From a virus, in IMG/VR virus record IMGVR_UViG_3300050821_003619, positions 1 to 64,000 of that record: a stretch of DNA of 64,000 bases; one strand, given 5' to 3'. The notes under the pieces are model-generated. The model saw nothing but the letters and a program-made list of their open reading frames with translations, had not been told where the DNA came from and did no database searches. A program made the translations under genes and the position numbers. Shown here piece after piece: positions 8,349 through 16,442 of this stretch (positions are counted from its first letter, which is position 1; each line of letters begins with the position of its first letter).

Positions 8349-8816
8349 TTACGCTAAGCGTGGCATCTTAAAGCCGTCTGGCTCAGGTGCGCCTTCATCT
8401 TGTGGTAGTTCGGAAGCCGTCTGGTCTCCTCCACCCAATTGCTTTGCTGCTGTCTGTGCTTCTTGCGCCGATGCGTGATCGCTGTCATGTACGTGACCAT
8501 CTGCATGTACAGAGTGCACATGATGCTTATTGTTAGTATTATCGTGACTAACGTGCACATGCTGAGCTTTCCCATGCTGTTTTACTACTTGTTCGGGAGC
8601 CTCTTGCTGCTGTTGTCCTTCTTGTGCACCTTCTTGTTCCCCAGATTCAAACTCAGGAGTTTCTTGCGACTCATGAGCATCATTCATCAGCTTAGCGCCT
8701 GCTGATGCCGCTGGTTTCTCAGCCGGTTTTTCAGCCGCACCGTGGTGCTGATCGTATTTACGCTGAGCAAAACGGCTACCAAATTTCTTACTTCCATCTT
8801 TTGTTGGAAATGGCAC
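8349..8816 (-). CDS. His-rich protein, paralogue of its downstream neighbour
   Basis: 155 residues, disordered in composition: an Ala/Glu/Gln-rich middle with a run of four Gln, then a histidine-rich segment (HVHVSHD, HVHSVHADGHVHDSDH). The N-terminus MPFPTKDGSKKFGSRFAQRK aligns with the 7962-8333 product. No enzyme motif. ATG at 8816 follows TAGGAGAATACAG. Confidence 0.6.
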   Translation of the reverse strand: MPFPTKDGSKKFGSRFAQRKYDQHHGAAEKPAEKPAASAGAKLMNDAHESQETPEFESGEQEGAQEGQQQQEAPEQVVKQHGKAQHVHVSHDNTNNKHHVHSVHADGHVHDSDHASAQEAQTAAKQLGGGDQTASELPQDEGAPEPDGFKMPRLA

Positions 8817-8842
8817 TGTATTCTCCTAGGCTTTGTAGCCGC

Positions 8843-9055
8843 TTACATCTCGTCAACTATTTTTTCCAATTGTTTCTTCAAATCGGCTTTAGTCTTTGCT
8901 ACATAATCCTTGCTCTCTCCAAATGATGGAGGAACCCAACCCGCTCTCTCGGAGAGAGAAGGCTCATTCTTATAGCAAACGCAAAGTTTAAATCCGTTTT
9001 CAACCACGTCAACACCTACGTGGCATATGCTTTTCTTAGTCTCTTTTTCAGACAC
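8843..9055 (-). CDS. Small hypothetical protein
   Basis: 70 residues with a beta-rich N-terminal half (HVGVDVVENGFKLCVCYKNE) and a charged helical end. Its ATG overlaps the end of the gene before it by 8 nt, so it is probably translationally coupled. The motif resembles small proteins commonly found near phage terminases. No function assigned. Confidence 0.55.
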   Translation of the reverse strand: MSEKETKKSICHVGVDVVENGFKLCVCYKNEPSLSERAGWVPPSFGESKDYVAKTKADLKKQLEKIVDEM

Positions 9056-9434
9056 TCTTGGTCTCCTTTGCTTTTCTCTCTTCTTCTAGCTCTTTAGCAT
9101 TTTTTAAATCGTTTTCCATTACCAAACGTTGCCAGTTAGAGATAGCAGGTGGAGACATGAACATTTCTTTAGAAAAATTGGGTTTAGTTGGTTTAGAGTA
9201 AGCAACTACCTCTGCGCCCTGTGCAGATGCCCTCGGCATAATTGTGAGTTCATAGAGATTAACTTTAGCAATTAACTGCTGCTTCTCTTCTCTCAAATTA
9301 GCGATGATAGACTCTTTGTCTTGCAGGCGATTTTCAAAGTCTGCTCGCAAGCGTACAAGGTCTTCTTCCAAACGTTCTACCAAACGAGACCCAAAAAGCT
9401 CTCGAAAGAAATGTCGAATATCACTTCCGGTCAT
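9048..9434 (-). CDS. Coiled-coil protein next to the terminase
   Basis: 128 residues. Residues 14-62 are a strong coiled coil (heptads in LVERLEEDLVRLRADFENRL and onward). The C-terminus is charged. ATG at 9434 follows AGGAGACTCAGA, the same leader used by several genes of this operon. The terminase gene ends 11 nt upstream. It may be a packaging or head accessory factor; that is inference. Confidence 0.55.
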   Translation of the reverse strand: MTGSDIRHFFRELFGSRLVERLEEDLVRLRADFENRLQDKESIIANLREEKQQLIAKVNLYELTIMPRASAQGAEVVAYSKPTKPNFSKEMFMSPPAISNWQRLVMENDLKNAKELEEERKAKETKSV

Positions 9435-9444
9435 TCTGAGTCTC

Positions 9445-11112
9445 CTACTGGTTAATTATCTTTACTTGCCACTGAGGAATCTTCTCTTGCGTGAACATTG
9501 TGCTAGAATTTGCTTTATCCGATGCAAGTTTCATTAAGTAGAAGTGTCGTGCCAATGGGTCAAGAGTCTTTGCATGCTCTTCAACCTCTTGTTCTCGTGG
9601 CTTTTTGCGGCCAGCTAACTGACCGTACAGTCCGTATCTAAATCCGTCATAGCAGTCGTCGCCTTTGGCATTGACCTTAAGTACGTCATCCATAAGGTCA
9701 GGATCACGCATAAGTGCTGGAATAGATCGGATGATATCTTTACAATTATCTAGAATTACCAATTCACCGTTCTTCAGCATGTTATACATCAACGCTGCTG
9801 AACCTATACGATCCATGGTAGCTCTAGTTACTGCTGGTAAACCTACTACTCTTAATTCTCTTGAATACTCATCTGCAGGGCTATGTGCTGTTACTTGCTT
9901 AGAAAACTTTTCGTGAGAAAAGTAAATAGCTTTAGGAACTACTTCCATACCGTTAGGAAGCTTGCACATCTGCTTTAGGATAGAAGCCCATTCTTTGTGG
10001 GTCTTTCCTCCTGTCAGAACCATCTCTTTGAAACAAACTGTCTTAAGTTTATAATCGCCGTTTACCAACTTCACCATTGCTTTGGTGAAGAAATAAGCTG
10101 CGTTATAGTGACCACCCATAGACCAGTCTTGTGATGCCCATACCGGCTGGTACTGTTGCCATATGATGGCGTCTGGGTCCTCTCTTAAATTGATTACATG
10201 GTAATCCTCAGAGAACACATCAAAATATTGACCCTCTACTACTCCATCCAAACCAAGCAAAAGCTTATCGCGCTTTGCTTTTGGCATGCTGTTAAGACGG
10301 GAAAGTATAGCCGGGTCGCGTGCTAGCAATTTTAAATTGTCAAGTACTGTAGAGCGTTGGTATGCGTAAGCTTTTGGATCGTAGATAAGTCTCCACTCAC
10401 CAGCTTCCAGCACCCACCATGCTCCATTTTCGTCTTTACGTGCTTCCTCTGGTCGCTGCCATGGCTCTTTCTGCACGAATACTGTTCTGTAGTATTCATA
10501 ATGTGGACCGAGAGGGTTGGTGCAACCAACAATACACGGAATGGGCATGTGCCCATGAGCATTAGGCAAACAGGATGCATTAACTGTATTACGAGAATAT
10601 AGCATCATCCATGCTTCTGGTGAGAACTGACCACATTCGTCAACCAAGATGCCGGGATAAGCTTGTCCTAAGTACTGTTCAATATCTCTCTCTTTATTGT
10701 TCTGGCAATGACCAAACACAACGCGAGAGCCGTTAAAAAAAGTTGCTACGTGGCTTGTAGGGTTATACGTGTAAAGCTCTGGAGGAACGAAAGCCTTAAA
10801 ATCGGCAATAGCTCCACTTTCTAATTCCTTAAACGTACGTCTCAAAACCAATATGTCGCATTTTTCCCATGCTAAACAGTAGTTAATAACCAAGTACATT
10901 AACCAACCGCTAGTTTTACCGGATCGAATACCACCAACAGATAGACATTGAGGAGCTACAGGTAAATGGTAAATAATTCCATCTACCGATGTAGGACGAA
11001 TAAGTTCTGTCTGTTTAGGTTGGAACTCAAAAATCTTATTTAGATTTAGGGTGCCATCAGCATTCAAATATGCCGGTCTCGCCTTATCCTCAGTTGGTAC
11101 TTTGCGGGGCAT
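9445..11112 (-). CDS. terL: Terminase large subunit
   Basis: 555 residues, normal length. ATPase half: Walker A-type P-loop GGIRSGKTSG (about 61-70), a later FGHCQNNKERD segment, and a Walker B with catalytic acid, GILVDECGQF (about 154-163). Nuclease half: an RNase H-like acidic residue in WASQDWSMGGHYN (about 328-340) and later acids in DDVLKVNAKGDDCYDGFRYG (about 480-500). The enzyme cuts concatemeric DNA and pumps it through the portal using ATP. It is followed by small head genes and the portal in the same operon. ATG at 11112 sits 10 nt after the neighbouring gene. Confidence 0.9.
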   Translation of the reverse strand: MPRKVPTEDKARPAYLNADGTLNLNKIFEFQPKQTELIRPTSVDGIIYHLPVAPQCLSVGGIRSGKTSGWLMYLVINYCLAWEKCDILVLRRTFKELESGAIADFKAFVPPELYTYNPTSHVATFFNGSRVVFGHCQNNKERDIEQYLGQAYPGILVDECGQFSPEAWMMLYSRNTVNASCLPNAHGHMPIPCIVGCTNPLGPHYEYYRTVFVQKEPWQRPEEARKDENGAWWVLEAGEWRLIYDPKAYAYQRSTVLDNLKLLARDPAILSRLNSMPKAKRDKLLLGLDGVVEGQYFDVFSEDYHVINLREDPDAIIWQQYQPVWASQDWSMGGHYNAAYFFTKAMVKLVNGDYKLKTVCFKEMVLTGGKTHKEWASILKQMCKLPNGMEVVPKAIYFSHEKFSKQVTAHSPADEYSRELRVVGLPAVTRATMDRIGSAALMYNMLKNGELVILDNCKDIIRSIPALMRDPDLMDDVLKVNAKGDDCYDGFRYGLYGQLAGRKKPREQEVEEHAKTLDPLARHFYLMKLASDKANSSTMFTQEKIPQWQVKIINQ

Positions 11113-11122
11113 TTAAATCTTT

Positions 11123-11668
11123 CTACTGGTCGTTTGTCTCTACGCTGAGTACTTCGGCAAACGCAGGTTTATCCGGCTGTTTTTGTCTGTCTTCGTAGTT
11201 AACTACTTCTTTGTTCATGAGTTCTGGTCTCTCAAACACTACGAACTTAATGCCGGAAATCTTGTTGTCTTCTTTGTCTTCTTCAGTAAGACCGGGCTTA
11301 CCAACAAAGTGAAGCATAAGCCAGTCGGCCCACTGCTTAGATGCTGCTACCATTTTTGGATCAGGAGCTACAGGATTGCCCTTCTCATCTACACCGGGAT
11401 CATAGTTGGCCCACTTTATAGCGGTCTCCACCATGGCCTGTATTTCAGTCTTCTTAGCGCCTTCTTTGACCTTCATCATGGCCTTACGACCAATGCGCTT
11501 AATTTCTTGACTGCTAACCGGCATGGGTTTATTCTTACGAACAAACTTTCCTGAACTATCTTTCAGCCTTATGCTGGTCCCGTCACCCTTAGCATTCTTG
11601 ACTACGATAGCAGTTGTAGTTACCGCAGGTGTAGACGCCTGAGACAAGTCTATCGTGTCGTCACCCAT
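11123..11668 (-). CDS. Possible small terminase subunit
   Basis: 181 residues, immediately upstream of terL on the same strand with a 10-nt gap. The N-terminus is low complexity (Thr/Ala), residues 50-140 are helical and basic (SSQEIKRIGRKAMMKVKEGA), and the C-terminus is acidic. Small terminases often sit here, but I cannot see a clear helix-turn-helix, so the call is by position only. Confidence 0.4.
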   Translation of the reverse strand: MGDDTIDLSQASTPAVTTTAIVVKNAKGDGTSIRLKDSSGKFVRKNKPMPVSSQEIKRIGRKAMMKVKEGAKKTEIQAMVETAIKWANYDPGVDEKGNPVAPDPKMVAASKQWADWLMLHFVGKPGLTEEDKEDNKISGIKFVVFERPELMNKEVVNYEDRQKQPDKPAFAEVLSVETNDQ

Positions 11669-11671
11669 AAT

Positions 11672-12025
11672 TTACTTACCTTGCTGCACTGCTTCTGGCA
11701 GCTTTCCAATGACTTCTTCTACAGAGTTATACACAAACTTTTTAATGTCAAATGCATACTTCTTTGCCAACTCTTCCATCTTTGCGTTGTATGAAGTACG
11801 CGCTTTGTTGGCTGCTTCCTGCACCTGCTGAATGCGGTTGCTTAGTTGCTGAATCTCCACCTGTGCCTTCAGGTACTCATTCTCTACTTTGGTCAACGCC
11901 AGCTTTTCAGTGGCTTCGATTTCAATCTTAATACGGTCATCGCCCTTCTTAACTTCGGCAACAACTTCTGCTACTTTCTCTTCAACCTTAGCAACTTCTT
12001 GCTTAACTTCTTCAATAACAGTCAT
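11672..12025 (-). CDS. Coiled-coil protein
   Basis: 117 residues, almost entirely helical: an EVKQEVAKVEEKVAEVVAEV opening, then long heptads up to about residue 95. ATG at 12025 follows AGGAGACTCAGA. It leads the terminase group. Role unknown. Confidence 0.6.
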   Translation of the reverse strand: MTVIEEVKQEVAKVEEKVAEVVAEVKKGDDRIKIEIEATEKLALTKVENEYLKAQVEIQQLSNRIQQVQEAANKARTSYNAKMEELAKKYAFDIKKFVYNSVEEVIGKLPEAVQQGK

Positions 12026-12035
12026 TCTGAGTCTC

Positions 12036-12305
12036 CTATTTGTACAAATGAGTCGTAGTATATATCGAGAGCAGAGAACCTACGGTGGCTCCTATAGCTC
12101 CACCTACACCCGCTATCCACGTTCTCCATTCTTCTCTGTCCATCATCAACTTCCCGATCCAAAAGCATCCTAATGCTAAGGTTGGTTCTGTGATTGCGGT
12201 CCAGAAATAAGAACCCTGCGCTACCGCTCTCAGGTTAGCGCAGGTTATAAAGATAGCTAAAAAATCACTGAGGAACATTATGGCGAAGATTTCTCTTTGC
12301 TTCAT
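12036..12305 (-). CDS. Small membrane protein with three hydrophobic segments
   Basis: 89 residues from ATG 12305, chosen because AGAGGAAGC lies just before it; an upstream in-frame start has no site. Hydrophobic stretches: about 6-25 (IFAIMFLSDFLAIFITCANL), 34-55, and 66-85 (a GxGGAIGATVGS small-residue helix). Size and topology would suit a holin-like pore protein, but there is no neighbouring lysin in the window, so this is only a possibility. Confidence 0.55.
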   Translation of the reverse strand: MKQREIFAIMFLSDFLAIFITCANLRAVAQGSYFWTAITEPTLALGCFWIGKLMMDREEWRTWIAGVGGAIGATVGSLLSIYTTTHLYK

Positions 12306-12416
12306 GCTTCCTCTTTTTATTTCGTAATGCTTGAATCTCGTTAGGGTCCAATGCGGTATCGCCTGCCTCACTAGCAAAGTAGTAAGGGTTCAACAAAGGG
12401 TCAATTATCTCTTCCA
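12265..12416 (-). CDS. Small hypothetical protein
   Basis: 50 residues from ATG 12416, ending in a basic tail that overlaps the start of the membrane protein gene by 41 nt. The acidic N-terminus (MEEIIDPLLNPYYFASEAGD) resembles small phage head-tail region proteins. The start has a poor ribosome binding site. The 12417-12522 stretch before it shows no gene, only a short GACAG/CTGTC inverted repeat. Confidence 0.45.
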
Positions 12417-12522
12417 TTTGACAGTTGCCTGTCGAGCAGAATTCAAGACCACCAGACAGCGCTCGATGAGCCGACTTTTTGGTCAAGGCCCACGGCGCAT
12501 TTAGCGCGTTCGGACAACAAAA

Positions 12523-12549
12523 AAGGGTAGACCCTGTTGGGCCTACCCT
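12523..12549 (-). terminator. Rho-independent terminator after the glycosyltransferase gene
   Basis: On the minus strand a stem AGGGTAG.CCC / GGG.CTACCCT with one mismatch is followed directly by TTTTTTG. It lies 98 nt after the glycosyltransferase stop. The intervening 12550-12647 holds no gene. Confidence 0.75.
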
Positions 12550-12647
12550 CGTGTGTATAACTAACAATTTTGGTGGACAATGACGGCTACGCTCCGTCCT
12601 CCCTCGGGTGCAAGCCGAGAGTTTTCCTGAATAAACTAATCGCCCAC

Positions 12648-13742
12648 TTAAAATGGTTCTGTGTAACGAAAGAATTTTATTAATCGTTCAAAGAAATTTT
12701 CTTTCTTACCATAAAGGAAATGAAACCATTTTTCAATACTTCTTTTATTGTGCTTAATCAAGGCTTTCGTGCCTTGTATCGCTGCATCGTCTCTTAATAA
12801 CAAGTTGATGCCTACTTCAGATATTTCTACCGCGTCATCGGCATCGGCTTTCCATGAATCTGGAGCCCAATATATCGCAGATGATACCACAGAAGGTACA
12901 CCGGCCAACACTCCGTCTGCCGTTACCATGTTGAAGGATTCCGTATAAGAAACCTGAATCAACAAATCCATGCTGCTTACCAGATGAATGAATTGATCCC
13001 ATGGCTGCCAGTTATGACGTACAAGGGTGAACCCCGGTATATTGTCGGTCATCTGGCCTATAGCTGGAGAAACTCTACCTTGGTCTCCTTCTCCACCGGA
13101 AGACATATGAAACTCTACAGGTACTTGAAGTTCTTTTTGTATAAGAACTGCAGCCGCTGTAGCAGTCATAAAGTTCTTCTCGGGACGTACTGCACCAAAT
13201 GCGCCGATCTTTATAGGACTAACACCGTCCCACGGCTCTTTTTGGCGCTGATATGTCAGCGGATAAAGATTAGGGAGAAGAACCGCTTCTCTCTCGTATG
13301 CTTTTTCAAACCACTCTACAAATCTTTCAGAGTTGCCACCAACTTTTAAGTTAGGATATTTCTCCGAAAGTTCTTGGTACTTTCTCAATAACTCTACACC
13401 TTCTGGGTCAGCTTGCAGAAACCCAACGTTTGAGTGAGAAAGTATAACAAATTCTATGTCTTTAAAATTTTTAACTAGAGACTTTAAATCATGAAGGCTA
13501 AGCCAAGGAGCAGATATAACTACGTGCGTGAGAGGCTTATCGTGGGTTTCGTTGTATTTATCAACGGCATGCACAATATCAACGTTGTGCCTTACAGGGA
13601 ACACGGTGACATCCACTCCGTATTCTCTTAGTACTTGCGCTGTGGTAAACCCTGCTACATTCAGTCCAACACAGCTAGTTCTTATCCATGCAGCAAAATC
13701 TTTAAATACCAGCGCTAATCTTACGTCTTCTGCCTTCTTCAT
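12648..13742 (-). CDS. Glycosyltransferase, GT-B fold (GT4-like)
   Basis: 364 residues. The C-terminal half carries the family hallmarks: a strand-turn KIGAFGAVRPEKNF (about 180-193), where group 1 transferases bind the nucleotide sugar, and a YTESFNMVTADGVLAGVPSV motif (about 270-289), the E...(x7)...E-type donor-binding region. The N-terminal half is a Rossmann-like acceptor domain. Such phage enzymes usually glycosylate phage DNA or surface sugars to escape host defence; the substrate cannot be read here. ATG at 13742 follows AAGGATTAG. Terminator at 12523-12549. Confidence 0.82.
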   Translation of the reverse strand: MKKAEDVRLALVFKDFAAWIRTSCVGLNVAGFTTAQVLREYGVDVTVFPVRHNVDIVHAVDKYNETHDKPLTHVVISAPWLSLHDLKSLVKNFKDIEFVILSHSNVGFLQADPEGVELLRKYQELSEKYPNLKVGGNSERFVEWFEKAYEREAVLLPNLYPLTYQRQKEPWDGVSPIKIGAFGAVRPEKNFMTATAAAVLIQKELQVPVEFHMSSGGEGDQGRVSPAIGQMTDNIPGFTLVRHNWQPWDQFIHLVSSMDLLIQVSYTESFNMVTADGVLAGVPSVVSSAIYWAPDSWKADADDAVEISEVGINLLLRDDAAIQGTKALIKHNKRSIEKWFHFLYGKKENFFERLIKFFRYTEPF

Positions 13743-13762
13743 CTAATCCTTCTGGGGAAAGA

Positions 13763-13797
13763 GGGATTGCCGGGGTTCCTTTACGACGCCCAATCCC
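13763..13797 (-). other. Hairpin in the leader between the RNA array and the glycosyltransferase gene
   Basis: A 7-bp stem GGGATTG / CAATCCC encloses a GC-rich loop about 20 nt before the glycosyltransferase start codon. It could end array transcripts or shield the 5' end of the mRNA. No T-run. Confidence 0.35.
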
Positions 13798-13816
13798 GGC
13801 GCGGACGTTTACAAAT

Positions 13817-13857
13817 TGGTTGCGGCCTCCGGTAACGCTCCTAGGAGACCGCAAAAT
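13817..13857 (-). ncRNA. CCA-tailed mini-hairpin, last member of the RNA array
   Basis: On the minus strand TTGCGG-T-CTCC pairs with GGAG-G-CCGCAA (10 bp plus one mismatch, 13-nt loop) and is followed directly by CCA then ATTTG. Every tRNA in the array also ends in CCA followed by an ATTTT-type spacer. It is too short for a tRNA and looks like a minihelix or a decayed tRNA. Confidence 0.4.
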
Positions 13858-13934
13858 TGGGTGCGGGAGCGAGAATCGAACTCGTCCATGTGATGCTTAT
13901 GAGACATCCGTAGCCACCAGACTACGTTCCCGCA
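13858..13934 (-). tRNA. tRNA-Met/Ile (anticodon CAT)
   Basis: Full cloverleaf with encoded CCA. Anticodon loop CTCATAA; canonical elbow (G18G19 and TTCGATT T-loop). Position 1-72 is a T-A pair, so it is not a typical initiator tRNA; elongator Met, or Ile with a modified C34, fits. Confidence 0.85.
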
Positions 13935-14190
13935 ATTTATACTCAATTATCCTGTGACAGTTAGCACACAATAGTATGCACTTCTTTAATTCCTCTAAAA
14001 TGCTTTCTCTACTATGTCTAAAAATTCCTGCACTAAGATTAAATCTTTTTGTGTCTGGGTTTACATGGTGAAAATCCATAACATACGATGGGAATTTATT
14101 GCCGCATCTGTTACATGGTTTATTTTTATATGTATCCAGCCACTCTCTTCGTTTCTTTATTGCCTTCTTAACTGTGCTATACGTGCTCAT
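13897..14190 (-). CDS. HNH endonuclease between tRNA genes
   Basis: 97 residues from ATG 14190. Zinc/HNH pattern: CNRCG, DFHHVNPDTK, then LLCANCHRIIEYKL. The gene runs into the downstream tRNA: the last 38 nt, including the TAA stop, lie in the tRNA-Met gene, and the stop codon is formed by the anticodon loop (CATAA). The upstream ribosome binding site is only an A/G-rich run. It is probably a selfish element lodged in the tRNA array. Confidence 0.75.
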   Translation of the reverse strand: MSTYSTVKKAIKKRREWLDTYKNKPCNRCGNKFPSYVMDFHHVNPDTKRFNLSAGIFRHSRESILEELKKCILLCANCHRIIEYKLRERSLVATDVS

Positions 14191-14266
14191 CTTTTCTCTT
14201 TTCCGCAGAAAGATGAACAAGTGCGTCCGCAACCACCTGAGTTTTATCGTCTCAGGAACGTCAAAA

Positions 14267-14342
14267 TGGGGTGAGCAGTAGGATTCGAACCTACATAAGC
14301 CAATTTAGAAGATTGGTGCACGGTCCCTTATGCCATGCTCAC
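14267..14342 (-). tRNA. tRNA-Arg (TCT)
   Basis: Acceptor GTGAGCA/TGCTCAC, anticodon loop CTTCTAA, TTCGAAT T-loop, encoded CCA. Confidence 0.92.
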
Positions 14343-14349
14343 GTAAAAT

Positions 14350-14427
14350 TGGTCGGCGCGGGAGGATTTGAACCTCCATATACTCGCGTCCAAGGCGAGG
14401 GGGTTAGCCAGATTACCCAACACACCG
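14350..14427 (-). tRNA. tRNA-Pro (TGG)
   Basis: Anticodon arm CTCGC-CTTGGAC-GCGAG, T-loop TTCAAAT, encoded CCA. The acceptor stem has two G-T wobbles. Confidence 0.9.
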
Positions 14428-14442
14428 AAAATTGTCTCATTA

Positions 14443-14662
14443 GGAACAGGCGAAAACAGAGCGGGAATCAACGTATTGACTACGCTGCTGTAGTTTCATC
14501 CGTGTATTCACCCTAAAGTATCGCCCGGAGGTGATTACTGTGAGTGACGGCTACAGGCTTCCCTAGCATTTTTAGACGTGCCTAGCGTTCCATACGGAGT
14601 TGACTGCCACCGAAGTGTCAGTGGTTTGCGTCATCAAGTATGAAGTATCTGTTTTCTACGCC
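14443..14662 (-). ncRNA. Candidate Y RNA 1 (long form)
   Basis: Bounded by the shared elements of this family: 5' GGCGTAG, an 8-bp terminal helix GAAAACAG / CTGTTTTC, ATACTTC inside it, and 3' GCCTGTTCC. About 185 nt of further hairpins lie inside (for example CAC-TTCG-GTG, TCACC/GGTGA). In vertebrate and bacterial Y RNAs, as I recall, Ro60 binds a conserved bulged terminal helix of this kind. It lies 340 nt downstream of the Ro60-like gene (15003-16319). The interior has no tRNA-like T-arm, unlike candidate 2. Confidence 0.6.
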
Positions 14663-14685
14663 ATAATGAAAATTTATTAGATGCA

Positions 14686-14802
14686 GGAACAAGCGGTCAC
14701 AGAGATTTTAGCGCTCTGCCACTAAGCTACGGAGACCGAAGTCTCCGGTGGGAGTCGAACCCACGCCTCTTCATTAGCAGTGAAGTAACTGTGTCCTACG
14801 CC
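14686..14802 (-). ncRNA. Candidate Y RNA 2 with a full tRNA-like domain (YrlA-like)
   Basis: Same outer elements: GGCGTAG, helix GGACACAG/CTGTGACC (one mismatch), TTACTTC, 3' GCTTGTTCC. The interior is a circularly ordered tRNA: anticodon arm CTTCA-CTGCTAA-TGAAG, T-arm GTGGG-TTCGACT-CCCAC, 7-bp acceptor CGGAGAC/GTCTCCG closed by a TTCG tetraloop, then the D-arm. As I recall it, this is the architecture of bacterial YrlA Y RNAs, whose module mimics a tRNA. The closed acceptor means it cannot be charged as it stands. The anticodon-like triplet is GCT (Ser); a normal tRNA-Ser(GCT) also exists at 16846. Confidence 0.75.
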
Positions 14803-14823
14803 ATGCAATCTAAACTTAAAATT

Positions 14824-14895
14824 TGGTCGCCCCGCTGAGAGCAACCTCAGCCACCCTCCCCAATGGGAGTCGTGCCGCACTTACACCACAGAGCG
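14824..14895 (-). tRNA. tRNA-like, irregular (Pro TGG-like?), possible pseudogene
   Basis: Acceptor CGCTCTG/CGGGGCG (two wobbles) and encoded CCA are fine, but the anticodon loop is 6 nt (CATTGG) and the T-loop is 6 nt (GTTGCT), each one short of normal. Identity uncertain. Confidence 0.45.
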
Positions 14896-14905
14896 AACTC
14901 ATCGT

Positions 14906-14986
14906 GGGAACAAACGATTACAGAGATTATAAGCTCGTATTAGGAGCTTCTCTTGTTAATGGTAAGAAGTAACTGTAATCTACGCC
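14906..14986 (-). ncRNA. Candidate Y RNA 3 (short form)
   Basis: GGCGTAG, perfect 8-bp helix GATTACAG / CTGTAATC, TTACTTC, 3' GTTTGTTCCC. Interior: a 6-bp hairpin AAGCTC/GAGCTT and an irregular CTTCTT hairpin. It begins 16 nt downstream of the Ro60-like gene, so the two are probably co-transcribed. Confidence 0.65.
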
Positions 14987-15002
14987 ACACAAACTTTATA
15001 AC

Positions 15003-16319
15003 TTATTCGTTTTCGTAAGCCTGAATCCAATTTACTACAGATTCCGACCATCCGTCAAGGTGGCTCCATTTTCCGTATCCGATACCGTTCTGATAAGAAG
15101 CCACATTGATCACGTATCCTACACCGTTAGGTGTAGATACTGTCTGATGCGATTGCTCATCAGTAACGATGATGATACGGTCGTAACCACGGGCATCAGC
15201 TACTCTTTTCGCTGATTCCGTGTTGGTTGACCCGTGGCTTGTAGCGTTCTTAATTGCATCTCGAAGCGCAAAACCTCTACGGGCTGGAACCAAAACGGGA
15301 GAATTTGAAAACGAAAGAACTTCTACGTCTTCACAAATCTCACGAAGGAGAATAGCCAGAGCACAAGCCGCATCACTGCGGTCGATCTCACTCTTTGCCG
15401 AAACTGGGGTACCGTACATGCTACCAGAGTTATCTACAAGAAGAATCGTCTTGCCCTTTAGCTTAGGCATCTTCTCCAATGCCTTGAACATAGCCTGCTC
15501 TAATTCAGGCTCTAGGTCTGGGGCATACTTCGCCGCAGAAATGAATCTGAATGGCAGCACTCTGCTCACATCAATCTTTCTCAAGGCGCTCTTGATCAGC
15601 GTCTTGCTTACCCCAGACTGCTCCATATTGCGAAGGTTACGCAATAGAGCCAACGCTCCAAGCTTCTCTTCTTCGATCAGTCGCGTAAAGGTTTCACCCT
15701 TGTCAGCGCCTCCTGAGAGAGCAACTTCCCACGTATCTGGCGTCTTCAATTCGTTATTGACAACCTTCTTGAAAAGCTTTTCCTGTTTCTTATTCTCAGG
15801 CTTAGCGTGAGAAAGGAAAAGAACATCGCGCAGCTTTACTGCACCGTCACGGTTGTACTTAGCAAGTGCATACTCTTCGAACTTACCGAAGGCTCGCGCC
15901 AATCCACGCTTACTCTGCGCTGATAAAGGCTCCTTGCCGTCTTTCCAATAGATTGCCACGTACTCAGTCAACTCATCTGGGCGCTGAATTACGCGTTCCA
16001 GAAGTTCCGCTACGTACTGACGCTCAGTCACTTTTGGGTGACGGGCCAGTTCACGCGCTAACAATAGAGGTACGTGACGTAGCTTCATTTCTTCTCTCGC
16101 CTTAACAGCGATGTCAGCTACGGTTTTGCCGGGAAGCGAGTGCACCAGCGTCTTAATACGCTCTGCGATTGCCTGCCCGTCTTCATAAAATTGGTCTTCC
16201 CAAAGCATGCACGCCATTACTGAGCGCTCTAATTCTTTTGCTTTGGTGATTTTCTTTGCAACTGCACCTTCATGTGTGAAGATAGGTGCAGACTTTACTG
16301 CTCTGTTTAGGGTAGCCAT
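15003..16319 (-). CDS. rsr: Ro60/Rsr protein (TROVE domain plus vWA domain)
   Basis: 438 residues from ATG 16319, with AGGAG 5 nt before it. The N-terminal two thirds is the helical-repeat TROVE ring: HSLPGKTVADIAVKAREEMK, then RHVPLLLARELARHPKV and KRGLARAFGKFEEYALAKYN are classic segments. The C-terminal third is a von Willebrand A domain with the MIDAS motif DNSGSM and later TDEQ. Ro proteins bind misfolded RNAs in the ring and Y RNAs on its outer face, and in bacteria tether exonucleases such as PNPase. The gene sits inside the tRNA array with five candidate Y RNAs around it, three of them immediately downstream. The MIDAS residues look intact. Confidence 0.9.
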   Translation of the reverse strand: MATLNRAVKSAPIFTHEGAVAKKITKAKELERSVMACMLWEDQFYEDGQAIAERIKTLVHSLPGKTVADIAVKAREEMKLRHVPLLLARELARHPKVTERQYVAELLERVIQRPDELTEYVAIYWKDGKEPLSAQSKRGLARAFGKFEEYALAKYNRDGAVKLRDVLFLSHAKPENKKQEKLFKKVVNNELKTPDTWEVALSGGADKGETFTRLIEEEKLGALALLRNLRNMEQSGVSKTLIKSALRKIDVSRVLPFRFISAAKYAPDLEPELEQAMFKALEKMPKLKGKTILLVDNSGSMYGTPVSAKSEIDRSDAACALAILLREICEDVEVLSFSNSPVLVPARRGFALRDAIKNATSHGSTNTESAKRVADARGYDRIIIVTDEQSHQTVSTPNGVGYVINVASYQNGIGYGKWSHLDGWSESVVNWIQAYENE

Positions 16320-16363
16320 AAACACTCCTGAGTCAAATTTATACTTCTACTGCCGAACAAAAT

Positions 16364-16439
16364 TGGCATGAGATGCAGGATTCGAACCCGCACGATTCGT
16401 TTTGGAGACGAACATGCTGCCGTTAAACATCAATCTCAT
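16364..16439 (-). tRNA. tRNA-Trp (CCA)
   Basis: Acceptor ATGAGAT/ATCTCAT, anticodon loop CTCCAAA, G18G19 with TTCGAAT, encoded CCA. Confidence 0.92.
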
Positions 16440-16442
16440 ATA

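Noticed and set aside
14686-14802. Circularly permuted tRNA-Ser(GCT) gene of the algal/archaeal type
   Set aside because: The order anticodon arm, T-arm, acceptor, D-arm does look like a permuted tRNA, but the acceptor is closed by a TTCG loop, no splice motif is present, four other RNAs share the same outer helix without a tRNA inside, and a Ro60 gene is adjacent. A tRNA-mimicking Y RNA explains all of this better.
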